Source of the DNA: Microbacterium sp. MYb54
Lineage (GTDB): Bacteria > Actinomycetota > Actinomycetes > Actinomycetales > Microbacteriaceae
Length of the DNA stretch: 64,000 bases
Reading direction: 5' to 3'
Assembly (NCBI RefSeq): GCF_002979515.1
Contig: NZ_PCPA01000001.1
Location: 372,001 to 436,000, forward strand
The position numbers were made by a program, and so were the translations under genes. Below are positions 33,884 to 50,656 of the stretch, piece by piece. The notes under the pieces are model-generated. The model had not been told where the DNA came from. It did no database searches and saw only the letters and a program-made list of their open reading frames with translations. Position 1 is the first letter of the stretch. Each line of letters begins with the position of its first letter.

Positions 33884-35332
33884 TCAGACGCCGGCCTTGT
33901 AGATCGGAGCTGCACCGCGGATCGCATCGCCGACCTTGTGTACACGGAGGTCGTTCGTGGATCCGACGATTCCGGGAGGGGAACCGGAGATCACGACGAC
34001 CTTGTCCCCTTCCTCGGCGAGTCCGTTGCCGAGCAGATACTCGTCGACCTGGTGGTACATCAGGTCGGTGTGCTGCACCATGTCGACCAGCGTCGAGCGG
34101 ATGCCCCAGGTGAGGGCCATGCGGCGACGGATGCCGGGCTCCGGCGTGAAGGCGATCATCGGGATGCGCGAGCGCAGGCGGGAGAGGCGACGAGCGGAGT
34201 CGCCCGACTGCGTGAACACGCAGAGGAACTTCGCGTCGACGAACTCGGCGACCTCGAGAGCGGCGAGGGTGATCGCGCCACCCTGCGTGCGCGGCTTGCT
34301 CGTGAGCGGCGCGATGCGCTCCAGGCCGTGCTCCTCGGTCGACTCGATGATGCGGGCCATCGTCTCGACGACCACGACCGGGTAGTCGCCGACGCTGGTC
34401 TCACCGGACAGCATGACCGCGTCTGCACCGTCGAGCACCGCGTTCGCGACGTCCGAGGTCTCGGCGCGGGTCGGCACCGGGCTGTTGATCATCGACTCGA
34501 GCATCTGCGTGGCGACGATCACCGGCTTCGCCATGCGGCGGGCGATCTCGACGGCGCGCTTCTGGACGATCGGCACGGCCTCGAGCGGGAGCTCGACACC
34601 GAGGTCGCCACGGGCGACCATGATCGAATCGAAGGCGTCGACGATCTCTTCGAGTGCGTCGACCGCCTGCGGCTTCTCGACCTTGGCGATGACGGGGACG
34701 CGCACGCCCTCCTCCGCCATGATCTCGTGCACACGGGTGACGTCGGATGCGTTGCGCACGAACGACAGCGCGATCAGGTCGGCGCCGATGCGCAGACCCC
34801 AGCGGAGGTCGTCCTCGTCCTTCTCGCTCAGGGCGGGAACGTTGACGGCGACACCCGGGAGGTTGATGCCCTTGTTGTTGGAAACCGCTCCGGCGACGAT
34901 GACCTTGGTGGTGACGGTCACGCCGTCTGTCTCCACGACCTCGACGCGGACCTTGCCGTCGTCGATCAGGAGGAAGTCGCCAGGCTTGACGTCTTGCGGC
35001 AGACCCTTGAAGGTCGTTCCGCAGATGTCCTTGTTGCCGATGATGTCTTCGGTGGTGATCTTGAAGATGTCACCCTTGGCGAGCTCGTAAGGACCGTTCT
35101 CGAACTTTCCGAGGCGGATCTTGGGGCCCTGCAGGTCGACGAGGATGGCGACCGGGCGACCGGCATCCTCAGCAGCACGACGCACATTGGCGTAATTGTT
35201 CTCGTGCACGGAGTAGTCACCGTGGCTGAGGTTCAGTCGAGCGACGTCCACCCCCGCATCGATCAGTGCGCGCACCGTCTCATAGGTGGAGGTGGCGGGG
35301 CCCAGGGTGGCGACGATTTTCGCGCGTCTCAA
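33884..35332 (-). CDS. pyk: Pyruvate kinase
   Basis: 482 residues. The N-terminal barrel starts RRAKIVATLGPATSTYE and LNLSHGDYSVHE; the catalytic Lys region is VIAKVEKPQAVDALEE, followed by MVARGDLGVELP and the ATQMLESM signature. The allosteric C-terminal domain contains FTQSGDSARRLSRLR. It converts phosphoenolpyruvate and ADP to pyruvate and ATP. TTG 35332 is chosen as start because GGAGA lies 6 nt upstream and the protein then begins at the conserved residue; a longer frame would add an unconserved leader. gltD precedes it by 58 bp. Confidence 0.96.
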   Translation of the reverse strand: MRRAKIVATLGPATSTYETVRALIDAGVDVARLNLSHGDYSVHENNYANVRRAAEDAGRPVAILVDLQGPKIRLGKFENGPYELAKGDIFKITTEDIIGNKDICGTTFKGLPQDVKPGDFLLIDDGKVRVEVVETDGVTVTTKVIVAGAVSNNKGINLPGVAVNVPALSEKDEDDLRWGLRIGADLIALSFVRNASDVTRVHEIMAEEGVRVPVIAKVEKPQAVDALEEIVDAFDSIMVARGDLGVELPLEAVPIVQKRAVEIARRMAKPVIVATQMLESMINSPVPTRAETSDVANAVLDGADAVMLSGETSVGDYPVVVVETMARIIESTEEHGLERIAPLTSKPRTQGGAITLAALEVAEFVDAKFLCVFTQSGDSARRLSRLRSRIPMIAFTPEPGIRRRMALTWGIRSTLVDMVQHTDLMYHQVDEYLLGNGLAEEGDKVVVISGSPPGIVGSTNDLRVHKVGDAIRGAAPIYKAGV

Positions 35333-35390
35333 AGATTTCTCCAGGGTAGAAGTGGGGGAAGGTAAATCAGGCGACGGTGCCGGCCTCAGC

Positions 35391-41427
<6,037 letters not shown>

Positions 41428-41516
41428 CAGTTACCGTCCTCAGATCTTCGAGTGAAACCCGGGGACGACGTCGGCCCGCTCGTTCAGTGCAATGGTTCTC
41501 CCGCTACGAGGCGGCG

Positions 41517-42542
41517 TTATCGAGAGCCGTCCTCGCTCGTGGGAGCAGTGCTTGTGGCGGTGGCTCCTGCGGTGACTTCTTCGGTCGGAGGCTCGCTCAC
41601 GTCTACGAAGTCAGATGGATTGTTCTGCGATTGTACATCAGCGTCTGCATCGGTCCGCTCGCGACCCGGCTGGTACGGGGAGGGCTCGAGACCGGGGTGA
41701 CGTCGCGTCTGCACGATGAGGATCGCGAGGCCGACGAGGACGCCGATGATCGCCGCGAGGACGTTGCTGCGCAGACCCAGGATGATCTCGCTCGGATCGA
41801 TGCGGATCGACTCCCAGAGGATGCGGCCCGCGCTGTACCAGATGAGGTAGATCGCGAACGGGCGACCCCACTGGAAGAACAGCTTGCGACCGAGCCAGAG
41901 CAGGACCAACACCCCGAGTCCGTTCCAGATCACCTCGTAGAGGAAGGTCGGGTGGAACAGCGTGCCCTCGGGCAGGCCAGGGGGGAAAGCGGAGTTGTCG
42001 GAGGGGATCTCAAGACCCCAGGGCAGATCGGTGGGGAGTCCGAAGAGCTCGTTGTTGAACCAGTTGCCGAAGCGACCCATCGCCTGGGCCAGCAGTAGAC
42101 CCGGAGCCAACGCGTCGGCGAAGGTCCAGAACCGGATCCCCGTCCAACGGCAGCCGAGATAGGCGCCGATCGCTCCACCGATGAGCGCACCGAAGATGGC
42201 GATGCCACCCTCCCAGATCGCCCATACGGAGCCGGGTTGGAAGGGATTCCAGGTGTTGATCCCCTCGCCGAAGTAGTCGTTCGGGTGCGTGAGCACGTGG
42301 AAGATACGCGCACCGATGATGGCCAGCGGCACGGCCAGGATCGAGATGTCGATCACGACCCACGGCTCCGCACCCCGCTTGGTGAGGCGGTGGTTCGTCA
42401 GGAACGTCGCGGCGATGATGCCGGCGATGATGCACAGCGCGTAGAAGTGGATCCGGATGGGCCCGAGGTCGAAGTAGGAGACCGTGGGGCTCGGAATGCT
42501 GGCGAGCACGTTGGTGAAGGTGCTGTGGAGCGCGAGTGACAT
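41517..42542 (-). CDS. lgt: Prolipoprotein diacylglyceryl transferase
   Basis: 341 residues, about seven membrane helices. The Lgt signature is GRFGNWFNNELFG, with HPTFLYE in the next segment and FYALCIIAGIIAA in helix 1. It transfers diacylglycerol from phosphatidylglycerol to the lipobox Cys of prolipoproteins, the first step before Lsp and Lnt (lnt at 5903-7426). The last 60 or so residues are an acidic, Thr/Ser-rich tail, longer than in E. coli. It starts 10 bp after trpA. Confidence 0.95.
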   Translation of the reverse strand: MSLALHSTFTNVLASIPSPTVSYFDLGPIRIHFYALCIIAGIIAATFLTNHRLTKRGAEPWVVIDISILAVPLAIIGARIFHVLTHPNDYFGEGINTWNPFQPGSVWAIWEGGIAIFGALIGGAIGAYLGCRWTGIRFWTFADALAPGLLLAQAMGRFGNWFNNELFGLPTDLPWGLEIPSDNSAFPPGLPEGTLFHPTFLYEVIWNGLGVLVLLWLGRKLFFQWGRPFAIYLIWYSAGRILWESIRIDPSEIILGLRSNVLAAIIGVLVGLAILIVQTRRHPGLEPSPYQPGRERTDADADVQSQNNPSDFVDVSEPPTEEVTAGATATSTAPTSEDGSR

Positions 42543-42552
42543 GAGTGCGATT

Positions 42553-43356
42553 CTAGTTCTCGGTATCGGGGCGTGCCGACGACGTGCCGGATGCCAGGTT
42601 GCGGGTGACTTCTGCGAGAGCGGGGACGCCGCCGTCGCGGAGGGCGCGGACGAGGGCTGTGCCGACGATCGCGCCGTCGGCGTATTCCGACACTCCCGCG
42701 ATCTGCTCGGCGGTCGAGATGCCGATGCCGACGCAGGCGCGGTGAGCACCGTGCGCGCGCAGACGTCCGACGAGGGTGCGTGCTGCGCGGTCGAGCTCGG
42801 CGCGCTCCCCCGTGATACCCATCGTCGAGACGGTGTAGACGAAACCGGTCGATGACTTGACGACCAGGTCCAGACGCTCGTCGGAGGATGTCGGAGCCGC
42901 GAGGAAGACCCGGTCGAGGCCCGTCCGCTCGCTGGCGGCGATCCACTCCCCTGCAGAATCGGGCGTGATGTCGGGGGTGATCAGGCCGGCGCCGCCCGCG
43001 GCGAGCAGGTCGTCCGCATAGCGATCGATGCCGTACTGCATCACCGGGTTCCAGTACGTCATCACCAGGACCGGCACGTCGGTCGCGGCCGTGATCGCAC
43101 GGATCGCCGTGAAGAGGTCGGCCATCCGGAAGCCTGCGGCCAGAGCCTTGGTGGTCGCCTCCTGGATGATCGCGCCGTCCATCACGGGGTCGCTGTACGG
43201 CGGGCCCAACTCGATGATGTCGACGCCGTTCTCGGCGAGGGCGATGGCCGCCTGAATGCTCGTCTCGAGGTCGGGGAAGCCCACCGGCAGGTAGCCGACG
43301 AACGCGCTGCGGCCGGCATCCTGGGCGCGCTGGATCGCCTGCTCGACACGGCTCAC
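42553..43356 (-). CDS. trpA: Tryptophan synthase alpha subunit
   Basis: 267 residues. The TIM barrel has the catalytic Glu in [16 protein letters not shown] and the loop Asp/Thr region in [14 protein letters not shown], with VGTALVRAL near the end. It cleaves indole-3-glycerol phosphate to indole and glyceraldehyde 3-phosphate, passing indole to TrpB. GTG 43356 overlaps the trpB stop (GTGA), so the two subunits are translationally coupled. Longer in-frame starts would lie within trpB. Confidence 0.96.
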   Translation of the reverse strand: MSRVEQAIQRAQDAGRSAFVGYLPVGFPDLETSIQAAIALAENGVDIIELGPPYSDPVMDGAIIQEATTKALAAGFRMADLFTAIRAITAATDVPVLVMTYWNPVMQYGIDRYADDLLAAGGAGLITPDITPDSAGEWIAASERTGLDRVFLAAPTSSDERLDLVVKSSTGFVYTVSTMGITGERAELDRAARTLVGRLRAHGAHRACVGIGISTAEQIAGVSEYADGAIVGTALVRALRDGGVPALAEVTRNLASGTSSARPDTEN

Positions 43357-44564
43357 TGCGCTGCTCCCTCGTCGTAGAGCTCGAAGTAGCGAGCGGCGGT
43401 GTCCATGTCCTTGTCGCCACGGCCGGAGAGGCACACCGCGATCAGTCCGTCGGGCCCGAGGTCGCGGCCGATGCGCATCGCGCCCGCGAGGGCATGCGCC
43501 GACTCGATCGCCGGGATGATGCCTTCGGTACGGCTCAACAGACGCAGCGCCTGCATCGCCTCGTCGTCGGTGGCGGGGATGTACTCGGCCCGACCGATGT
43601 CGGCGAGCCAGGAGTGCTCAGGACCGACCCCCGGGTAGTCGAGTCCGGCGGAGATCGAGTGCGACTCGATCGTCTGACCGTCTTCGTTCTGGAGCACATA
43701 CGTCTTCGCGCCGTGCAGCACACCGGGGCGCCCGCGCTCGATCGAGGCCGCGTGCTTGTCGGTGTCGACGCCGTCGCCCGCCGCTTCCACGCCGTAGAGC
43801 TTCACGCCCTCGTCGTCGAGGAACGCGTCGAACATGCCGATGGCGTTGGAGCCGCCGCCCACGCAGGCGACGACCGCGTCGGGAAGCCGGCCGACCTCGT
43901 CGAGCAGCTGCGCGCGCGCCTCTTCGCCGATGATCTTCTGGAAGTCGCGGACCATCGCCGGGAACGGGTGCGGCCCGGCGGCGGTGCCGAAGATGTAGTT
44001 GGTGGTCTCCACCGACGCCACCCAGTCGCGGTAGGCATCGTTGATCGCGTCCTTGAGCGTGCGCGAGCCGGACTTCACCGGAACGACTTCCGCTCCCAGC
44101 AGACGCATGCGCGCGACGTTGAGAGCCTGGCGCTCGGTGTCGACCTCGCCCATGTAGATCGTGCACTCGAGTCCGAACAGCGCCGCCACCGTCGCAGTAG
44201 CCACGCCATGCTGGCCGGCACCGGTCTCGGCGATCACGCGAGTCTTGCCGAGGCGCTTGGTGAGCAGCGCCTGACCGAGCACGTTGTTGATCTTGTGAGA
44301 CCCGGTGTGGTTCAGATCTTCGCGCTTGAGGAAGACGCGCGCGCCACCGGCATGCTCTGCGAACCGCGGTACCTCGGTGATCGCGGAGGGGCGTCCGGCG
44401 TAGGAGCTGAGCAGGTGCGCGAGCTCGGCGCGGAACTCAGGATCCACGATCGCCGCTTCGTAGGCGACCGTCAGCTCGTCGATCGCGGCGATGAGCGACT
44501 CGGGCATGTAGCGCCCGCCGAACTCTCCGAAGAAGGGGCCGTGCTGGTCGCGCAGGCTCATCAT
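43353..44564 (-). CDS. trpB: Tryptophan synthase beta subunit
   Basis: 403 residues. The PLP-binding Lys is in [11 protein letters not shown], the phosphate loop in [10 protein letters not shown] and the catalytic Glu region in AETGAGQHG. It condenses indole with serine to tryptophan. Starts with ATG 44564 (a second ATG follows directly) and overlaps the trpC stop by 4 bp. Confidence 0.97.
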   Translation of the reverse strand: MMSLRDQHGPFFGEFGGRYMPESLIAAIDELTVAYEAAIVDPEFRAELAHLLSSYAGRPSAITEVPRFAEHAGGARVFLKREDLNHTGSHKINNVLGQALLTKRLGKTRVIAETGAGQHGVATATVAALFGLECTIYMGEVDTERQALNVARMRLLGAEVVPVKSGSRTLKDAINDAYRDWVASVETTNYIFGTAAGPHPFPAMVRDFQKIIGEEARAQLLDEVGRLPDAVVACVGGGSNAIGMFDAFLDDEGVKLYGVEAAGDGVDTDKHAASIERGRPGVLHGAKTYVLQNEDGQTIESHSISAGLDYPGVGPEHSWLADIGRAEYIPATDDEAMQALRLLSRTEGIIPAIESAHALAGAMRIGRDLGPDGLIAVCLSGRGDKDMDTAARYFELYDEGAAQ

Positions 44565-45334
44565 GCCTCCAGGAAACTCTTGAGGGTGGCGACGGGGTCG
44601 CCGGTAACGAGCGCCTCGCCGATCAGGACGACGTCAGCACCCGCAGAGCGGTAGTGCACCACGTCAGCAGGAGTGAGCACCGCGGATTCCGCGATCTTCA
44701 CCGCGGAGTCCGGAATGCGCTCGACCAGGCGCCCGAACAGGTCGCGGTCGAGTTCCAGGGTCTTCAGATCCCGCGCATTCACACCGATGAGAGGGGCCCC
44801 GAGATCGATCGCGACTTCGAGCTCGTCGGCCGAGTGGGTTTCGACCAGGGGCGTCATGCCCAGTTCGCCGATGAAGGCGAAGAGGTCACGAAGCACCTCG
44901 ACGTCGAGTCCTGCGACGATCAGCAGCACCAGATCGGCGCCCGCCGCACGGGCTTCGAGCACCTGATAGCGAGTGGCGATGAAATCCTTGCGCAGCACCG
45001 GGAGCGAGACCCTTGCGGTGACCGCTTCGAGGTCGGCGAGACTGCCGCCGAAACGGCGCTCCTCTGTCAGCACGCTGATCGCCGAAGCTCCACCCGTCTC
45101 ATAGAGCGAGGCCTGGAGAGCGGGATCAGGGATCTCCGCAAGCGCTCCGCGCGAGGGACTAGCCCTCTTGACCTCGGCGATGATCTTCACCCGGTCGGCG
45201 GGCGCAAGGAACGACAGGGCATCCTTGGCAGCCGGACGTGCGAGCGCTTCCCGCTCGAGGACGGCGAGCGGACGCGACAGAGCGCGACGCTCAGCGTCTG
45301 CGACAGCGCCGGCCGTCAGGTCGGCGAGCACCAT
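44561..45334 (-). CDS. trpC: Indole-3-glycerol phosphate synthase
   Basis: 257 residues: [13 protein letters not shown] holds the catalytic Lys, VLRKDF and VLLIVAGL follow, and the phosphate loop is VLIGEALV. It closes the indole ring from CdRP. In actinobacteria the preceding isomerase step is done by bifunctional PriA/HisA, not by a separate TrpF, which fits the lack of trpF here. The ATG overlaps the stop of the HGxxPAAW gene by one base. Confidence 0.95.
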   Translation of the reverse strand: MVLADLTAGAVADAERRALSRPLAVLEREALARPAAKDALSFLAPADRVKIIAEVKRASPSRGALAEIPDPALQASLYETGGASAISVLTEERRFGGSLADLEAVTARVSLPVLRKDFIATRYQVLEARAAGADLVLLIVAGLDVEVLRDLFAFIGELGMTPLVETHSADELEVAIDLGAPLIGVNARDLKTLELDRDLFGRLVERIPDSAVKIAESAVLTPADVVHYRSAGADVVLIGEALVTGDPVATLKSFLEA

Positions 45335-45564
45335 TAGTGCGCCTTCGGAGCGTACTTCGGACCCTTCACGCCGTAGCCGGCCTTCGAGAGCACCCACCCG
45401 ACGATCGCGCCGATCGGGACGAGCGCGACCGAGATCACGACGAGGGTCGGCTGCTCGAAGCAGAATGCGACGGTGCCGGCGGTGACGCCGACCAGCATGA
45501 TGACGACGGCGGTCCAGGCTGCAGGCGAGTGTCCGTGGCCGGGGTCGGCGATCGGGTTGGTCAT
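45334..45564 (-). CDS. HGxxPAAW-motif small membrane protein
   Basis: 76 residues with two membrane helices (about 14-33 and 40-58) after the signature HGHSPAAWT at about 10-18. This family is found mostly in actinobacterial trp operons; its role is unknown. A GGAGGAG site lies 3-9 nt before ATG 45564. It overlaps trpC by one base, so coupling to tryptophan synthesis is strong. Confidence 0.87.
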   Translation of the reverse strand: MTNPIADPGHGHSPAAWTAVVIMLVGVTAGTVAFCFEQPTLVVISVALVPIGAIVGWVLSKAGYGVKGPKYAPKAH

Positions 45565-45611
45565 GTTCTCCTCCGGGGGACGACGTGCAGTTCGTGACAA
45601 GTCTATCGGGG

Positions 45612-46199
45612 TCAACGCGTCGGATCGGTCCCGCGGGACAGCTCGTCCCAGGAATCGACAGCGTCGACGGGACCGTCGTGGGCGACATCGACGTGATCGG
45701 TGCGATACCGTCGCCCGCCGGCCTTCCAGCCGCGCCACGTCGTCAAGACGACGATCGAGGCGACGAGCAGGATCGCCCAGCCGACCAGAGCGATGTACGG
45801 CCAGGCGGACGGGACGATGCTCACCACGACCTCGTGGACCGCATCACCACCGGCGAGACCCGTGACATCGGTCACGGTGGCAGCCACAGCCCCGAAGGGT
45901 TCGCTGAGGAGCAGCTGGAGCGTCGACCAGCCGAGGAACAGCGCAGTCGCTGCCGCGAGCACTCCGAACACGAGGCGCACCACCTTGCCGGCGATCGACA
46001 GTGCGGCACCGAGGGCCAGGACAGCCAGGCTGAGCGGAGCCAGCAGCACGAGTGCGGATGCGCCGGGGACCAGGATCGCCTCGCCCGCATCCGCACGCTC
46101 CACCGTCAACCAGGTCTGGGTCGATGAGATGATGCCGATCGCGCCGGCCAGAAGGAAGCCGGAGACGGAGAGTGAGCGACCGCGTTGCGCGAAGGTCAT
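45612..46199 (-). CDS. Trp biosynthesis-associated membrane protein (TIGR02234/Trp_oprn_chp)
   Basis: 195 residues with four membrane helices and the family start [28 protein letters not shown]. It is known only from tryptophan clusters of actinobacteria; no function is established. It overlaps hisI by 4 bp and lies 47 bp before the HGxxPAAW gene. In many relatives trpE is found between hisI and this gene; here it is absent. Confidence 0.87.
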   Translation of the reverse strand: MTFAQRGRSLSVSGFLLAGAIGIISSTQTWLTVERADAGEAILVPGASALVLLAPLSLAVLALGAALSIAGKVVRLVFGVLAAATALFLGWSTLQLLLSEPFGAVAATVTDVTGLAGGDAVHEVVVSIVPSAWPYIALVGWAILLVASIVVLTTWRGWKAGGRRYRTDHVDVAHDGPVDAVDSWDELSRGTDPTR

Positions 46200-46576
46200 G
46201 ACTGATCCGTTCCTGCGAACGCGTCGAGATCGTTCGTGTCGAAGCAGGTGCGCGTACCTGTGTGGCAGGCAGGGCCCGTCTGCGCCACGAGAAGGAGGAT
46301 CGCATCCCCGTCGCAGTCCAGACGTGCCTCGTGCACGACCTGGATGTGCCCGGACGTGTCACCCTTGCGCCAGTACTCCTGGCGGGAGCGCGACCAGTAG
46401 GTGGCCCGCCCCGAAGTCAGTGTGCGTCGGAGCGCCTCGGCATCCACCCAGGCGAGCATGAGCACCTCGTGCGTGTCCCATTGCTGCACGATCACGGGGG
46501 CCAAACCATCGGCGTTGAAGGCGACCTGGGCGATGCGCTCTTCGACAGAAGTCGTCTGCCCGTCTGCGTCGGTCAT
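46196..46576 (-). CDS. hisI: Phosphoribosyl-AMP cyclohydrolase
   Basis: 126 residues: [25 protein letters not shown] at the start and the metal-binding motif around [11 protein letters not shown] and [10 protein letters not shown], with Cys in GPACHTG. It opens the adenine ring of PR-AMP in histidine synthesis. HisE is encoded separately (48215-48478), so HisI is the stand-alone form. It overlaps hisF by 4 bp and the Trp membrane gene by 4 bp, linking histidine and tryptophan genes in one unit. Confidence 0.96.
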   Translation of the reverse strand: MTDADGQTTSVEERIAQVAFNADGLAPVIVQQWDTHEVLMLAWVDAEALRRTLTSGRATYWSRSRQEYWRKGDTSGHIQVVHEARLDCDGDAILLLVAQTGPACHTGTRTCFDTNDLDAFAGTDQS

Positions 46577-47334
46577 CGTACGAGCACTCCCTCCGCGCGA
46601 AGCGCGTCTTTGACATCGCCCACGGTGAGCGCGCCGGTGTGGAAGACGCTGGCCGCAAGAACCGCGTCCGCCCCTGCCTTGATGGCGGGAGCGAAGTCGG
46701 ATGCTCGACCCGCGCCGCCCGAGGCGATGACGGGCACGGAGGCCGCCTCGCGCATCAGCCGTACGAGCTCCAGGTCGAATCCGTCACGCGTGCCATCCGC
46801 GTCGATCGAGTTCACGAGCAGCTCGCCGGCACCTCGCTCGGTGGCTTCGCGTGCCCAGTCGAGTGCGTCGAGCGTGGTCTGCGTGCGGCCGCCGTGCGTG
46901 GTCACCACGAAACCGGAATGCGTCGTCGCAGCGCGCTTCACGTCGAGCGACAGCACGAGCACCTGTGCGCCGAACCGGTCGGCGATCTCCCCGATGAGCT
47001 CAGGACGCGCGATCGCGGCGGAGTTCACCCCGACCTTGTCGGCCCCCACCGCCAGGAGTCGGGCGACGTCATCGACGCTGCGCACTCCCCCGCCGACGGT
47101 CAGTGGCACGAACACCTGCTCGGCCGTGCGCTGCACCACGTCATACGTCGTCGCTCGCGCATCCACCGTCGCGGTCACATCGAGGAAGGTGATCTCATCC
47201 GCTCCCTGCGCGGCATAGTGCCTGGCGAGCTCGACCGGGTCGCCCATGTCTCGCAGGTTCTCGAAGTTCACGCCCTTGACCACACGGCCATCGGCCACGT
47301 CAAGACAAGGGATGACACGACTGGCGAGCGTCAT
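46573..47334 (-). CDS. hisF: Imidazole glycerol phosphate synthase, cyclase subunit
   Basis: 253 residues: [19 protein letters not shown] holds the catalytic Asp11, and DADGT near the middle is the second catalytic Asp, with [11 protein letters not shown] as phosphate site. Together with HisH it makes IGP and AICAR. hisH is not in this window and must be elsewhere. The ATG overlaps the hisG stop by one base. Confidence 0.97.
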   Translation of the reverse strand: MTLASRVIPCLDVADGRVVKGVNFENLRDMGDPVELARHYAAQGADEITFLDVTATVDARATTYDVVQRTAEQVFVPLTVGGGVRSVDDVARLLAVGADKVGVNSAAIARPELIGEIADRFGAQVLVLSLDVKRAATTHSGFVVTTHGGRTQTTLDALDWAREATERGAGELLVNSIDADGTRDGFDLELVRLMREAASVPVIASGGAGRASDFAPAIKAGADAVLAASVFHTGALTVGDVKDALRAEGVLVR

Positions 47335-48176
47335 CAGAGCCTCGCGTTGTGGATGGCGGTGACCAGGATCGCCCTTGCGCCCAGCCCGTAGAGGGCGTCC
47401 ATCACCGGGTTGACGCGCGTGCGCGCCACCATCACCCGCACTGCGACCCACTCGGGATCCCGCAGCGGTGAGACGGTCGGCGACTCGACGCCACCGGCGA
47501 TCTTCACCGCGTCATCGAGAAGCGCTACCGGAAGGTCGTAGTCGATCATCACGAAGCGCCGCGCGACCATGACGCCACGGAGGCGGCGCAGGAGCGTGTC
47601 GGCACCTTCGGCGTCGACCGGCCCGGCGATGAGCACGGCTTCGGATTCCAGGATGACCGGTCCGAACACCTCCAGCCCCGCCTGACGCAGGGTGGTTCCG
47701 GTCTCGACCACATCCGCGACCGCATCGGCCACACCGAGGCGGACAGCGGACTCCACGGCCCCATCGAGCGGCACGAGGTCGACCGCGATGTCGCGCTCGT
47801 CGAGGAACGCATCCACCAAGCCGGGATACGAGGTCGCGATGCGCAGACCATCGAGCTCGGACACATCGGTGTAACGGCCCGTCGGCGCAGCGAACCGGAA
47901 TGTGGAGCCGGCGAAGCCGAGAGCTTCGATCTCACGCGCACCCGGCATCCTGGCGTCGATGAGCAGGTCACGACCGGTGATTCCCACATCGATGGCGCCG
48001 GAACCCACGTAGGTCGCGATGTCCTTGGGGCGGAGGAAGAAGAACTCGACGTCGTTCTCGGCGTCGATGACGTGGAGGGTCTTGGGGTCACGTCGACCGG
48101 CATAACCGGCTTCGGCGAGCATGTCGGCGGCGGTCTCGGAGAGCGAGCCCTTGTTGGGAACAGCGATGCGCAGCAT
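47334..48176 (-). CDS. hisG: ATP phosphoribosyltransferase, long form
   Basis: 280 residues. The transferase core starts [18 protein letters not shown] and has [11 protein letters not shown] and the PRPP loop [10 protein letters not shown]; the C-terminal 70 residues form the regulatory domain that binds histidine for feedback control, so this is the long, self-contained HisG. It performs the first step of histidine synthesis. It lies 38 bp after hisE. Confidence 0.96.
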   Translation of the reverse strand: MLRIAVPNKGSLSETAADMLAEAGYAGRRDPKTLHVIDAENDVEFFFLRPKDIATYVGSGAIDVGITGRDLLIDARMPGAREIEALGFAGSTFRFAAPTGRYTDVSELDGLRIATSYPGLVDAFLDERDIAVDLVPLDGAVESAVRLGVADAVADVVETGTTLRQAGLEVFGPVILESEAVLIAGPVDAEGADTLLRRLRGVMVARRFVMIDYDLPVALLDDAVKIAGGVESPTVSPLRDPEWVAVRVMVARTRVNPVMDALYGLGARAILVTAIHNARL

Positions 48177-48214
48177 GGATGGCTTTCAGTTCGAGGGGAT
48201 CGGAACGGAGCGCA

Positions 48215-48478
48215 TCACAGATGTCGGTAGACGTCCTGCAGGCTGAGACCCTTCGCGAGCATCATCACCTGGACGTGATAGAGCAGCTGGGAGATCTCTT
48301 CGGCTGCGGCTTCGTCGGACTCGTACTCCGACGCCATCCACACCTCGGCGGCCTCTTCGACGATCTTCTTGCCGATCGTGTGCACGCCGCCGTCGAGCTC
48401 GGCGACGGTCCCGGATCCCTCTGGGCGGGTCTCGGCCTTGACGCTGAGCTCGGCGAACAGCTCGTCGAAAGTCTTCAC
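48215..48478 (-). CDS. hisE: Phosphoribosyl-ATP pyrophosphohydrolase
   Basis: 87 residues of the all-alpha MazG-like HisE fold, with [13 protein letters not shown] and [15 protein letters not shown] holding the acidic metal ligands. It removes pyrophosphate from PR-ATP before HisI acts. It overlaps rpe by 4 bp, as in other actinobacteria, and precedes hisG. Confidence 0.95.
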   Translation of the reverse strand: MKTFDELFAELSVKAETRPEGSGTVAELDGGVHTIGKKIVEEAAEVWMASEYESDEAAAEEISQLLYHVQVMMLAKGLSLQDVYRHL

Positions 48479-49155
48479 GGTTCCAGGCTAGCGGCTCGGG
48501 CGAGGTCTCTCAGCCGGGTGACGGCTGCCTCGACGTCATCGGCGCCGTACACGGCGGATCCCGCGACGAACGTGTCGGCCCCGGCAGCGGCTGCGATCTC
48601 GATCGTACGGTCGGAGATGCCACCGTCGACCTGGAGCCAGACCTGCGATCCGCGCCGTCGGGCCTCGTCGGCGAGGGCGCGAAGCTTCGGCATCGTCTCG
48701 GGCATGAATCCCTGACCTCCGAAGCCCGGTTCCACGGTCATCACGAGGATCTGGTCGAACTCGTCGAGCACGTCGTAGAGCGAGTCGACGGGGGTGGCCG
48801 GCTTCACGGCGACACCGGCGCGCGTGCCGATGTCGCGCAGGCGACGGGCGAGCGCGACAGGATCCGCAGCGGCCTCGAGGTGGAATGTGACGCTCGCCGC
48901 GCCGATCTCCGCATACTCGGGAGCCCATCGCTCCGGGTCGGTGATCATCAGATGGACATCGAGCGGGATCGGACTGGTCGCCTGGATCCGCTCGACCATC
49001 TGGGTGCCGAACGTGAGATTCGGCACGAAGTGGTTGTCCATCACGTCGACGTGTGCGAAGTCCGCGGTGGCGATCCGGGCGAGATCGGCCTGCATGTTCA
49101 CGAAGTCGGCGGCCAGAATGCTCGGGTTGATGCGCGGGGCGCGAGGCAGTTCCAC
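48475..49155 (-). CDS. rpe: Ribulose-phosphate 3-epimerase
   Basis: 226 residues: [33 protein letters not shown] and [13 protein letters not shown] hold the metal-binding His/Asp set, and VDGGISDRT the second catalytic Asp. It interconverts ribulose-5-P and xylulose-5-P in the pentose phosphate pathway, which also supplies ribose for the adjacent his genes. It begins 4 bp after rsmB and overlaps hisE. Confidence 0.96.
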   Translation of the reverse strand: MELPRAPRINPSILAADFVNMQADLARIATADFAHVDVMDNHFVPNLTFGTQMVERIQATSPIPLDVHLMITDPERWAPEYAEIGAASVTFHLEAAADPVALARRLRDIGTRAGVAVKPATPVDSLYDVLDEFDQILVMTVEPGFGGQGFMPETMPKLRALADEARRRGSQVWLQVDGGISDRTIEIAAAAGADTFVAGSAVYGADDVEAAVTRLRDLARAASLEP

Positions 49156-49159
49156 GGTC

Positions 49160-50656
49160 TTACCCTTCCTTCCCTGAGGTGTTCACCGTTGCGGAGCGCT
49201 GCAGCAGCGCGAGGAACATCGCGTCGGTACCGTGGCGGTGCGGCCAGAGCTGGGCACTACCCGAGCCCGCGCGCCCCTCCTCGGCGAGGTCGATCGGGGA
49301 CGATGCGACGTCGGCGATCACCGCCCGAGCGTCGAGCTCTACGACGTCGGCGCGCTCGCGCAGCACCTCTCTCACCACTCCGGTCGTCTCGGCGAGATGC
49401 GGGGAGCACGTGACGTAGGCGACGATCCCGCCGGGTGCGAGGGCATCCAGCGCCGCGGAGAGCAGCTCCACCTGCAGCGGAACCAGCTCGGCGACGTCGG
49501 CCGGCGTCTTGCGCCAGCGCGCCTCCGGACGACGACGCAGCGCGCCGAGACCCGTGCACGGGGCATCCACGAGGATGCGGTCGAACTCTCCGATGCGTGC
49601 GGCGCCGAGTTCACGGCCGTCCTGCTCGTGCACGACCACTTCGCCGGGGACCGCCCTGAGGGCTTTGCGCACCAGGCGCGCACGCACGGGGACGACCTCG
49701 TTCGCCTCGAGCGTGACGTCTTGTTCGCGGGCGATCGCAGCGAGCAGTGCGGTCTTGCCGCCGGGACCGGCGCAGAGGTCGAGCCACCGCTCCCCCGCGG
49801 TGATGGGCATGGCGCCGGCCAGCGCGAGGGCCACCAGCTGGGAGCCCTCGTCCTGCACGCGGATCGTGCCACCGGACGCCTCGACCGACCGGCGCGGGTC
49901 GCCCCCAGGGGAGACGAACGCAGTGGGCGCGTAGGGAAGATGGGGCTCACCCGGCTCTGCCAGACCCGGCAGCGCGACGAGAGTCACCTCTGGCGAGGCG
50001 TTGTCGGCCTCGAGCAGCGCTTCCAGTTCATCGCCACGCCCCTCGGCGGTCAGTGCACGACGCAGGGCCCTGATCACCCAGACCGGATGCGCGGACCGCA
50101 GCGCCAGCTTCTCGTCATCCGACCGCGCCTGCTCTTCGATCCGCTCCTGCCACTGCTCGGCCGAATCCCGCGTGATGCGACGAAGAACCGCGTTCGCGAA
50201 GCTCGAGGCCCCACGGCCGGATGCCAGTGCGACGAGGTTCACCGACTCGTTCACCGCCGCATGCGACGCGACGCGCGTGGCGAACAGCTGGTGAACCGCG
50301 AGTCGCAGCGCATCGAGCACGGCTGAATCGATGCTGTCGGCCGGGCGATCGGCCGCAGCTGCGATGATCGCGTCATAGGTACCGAGTCGACGCAGTGTGC
50401 CGTAGGTGAGCTCGGTCGCGAGTGCGGCATCCTGCGGGTTGAGTCGCGCGTCCGCGATGGCGGAGGGAAGCACCAGGTTCGCGTAGGCGTCCGTCTCTGA
50501 GACGGCTCGCAACACGTCGTAGGCCACACGTCTCGCCGGTTGTACCGTCCGTGTAGGCCCACGCTGCTCGGAGCGCCGCCCGTCGCCATCGCCGTGTCGT
50601 GGGGCGCGTCGACCGTGCGCCTGCGACGACCGCTTGTTCCGTCCCTCGTCGCTCAT
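49160..50656 (-). CDS. rsmB: 16S rRNA cytosine methyltransferase RsmB (Fmu)
   Basis: 498 residues: a basic, low-complexity N-terminus (1-37), a NusB-like RNA-binding domain (about 38-170) and a RsmB/NOP methyltransferase domain. LDLCAGPGGKTALLA is the SAM motif, DAPCTGLGALRRRPEARW and YVTCSPHLAET hold the two catalytic Cys. It methylates C967-equivalent of 16S rRNA. The ATG overlaps the fmt stop (ATGA). Confidence 0.93.
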   Translation of the reverse strand: MSDEGRNKRSSQAHGRRAPRHGDGDGRRSEQRGPTRTVQPARRVAYDVLRAVSETDAYANLVLPSAIADARLNPQDAALATELTYGTLRRLGTYDAIIAAAADRPADSIDSAVLDALRLAVHQLFATRVASHAAVNESVNLVALASGRGASSFANAVLRRITRDSAEQWQERIEEQARSDDEKLALRSAHPVWVIRALRRALTAEGRGDELEALLEADNASPEVTLVALPGLAEPGEPHLPYAPTAFVSPGGDPRRSVEASGGTIRVQDEGSQLVALALAGAMPITAGERWLDLCAGPGGKTALLAAIAREQDVTLEANEVVPVRARLVRKALRAVPGEVVVHEQDGRELGAARIGEFDRILVDAPCTGLGALRRRPEARWRKTPADVAELVPLQVELLSAALDALAPGGIVAYVTCSPHLAETTGVVREVLRERADVVELDARAVIADVASSPIDLAEEGRAGSGSAQLWPHRHGTDAMFLALLQRSATVNTSGKEG

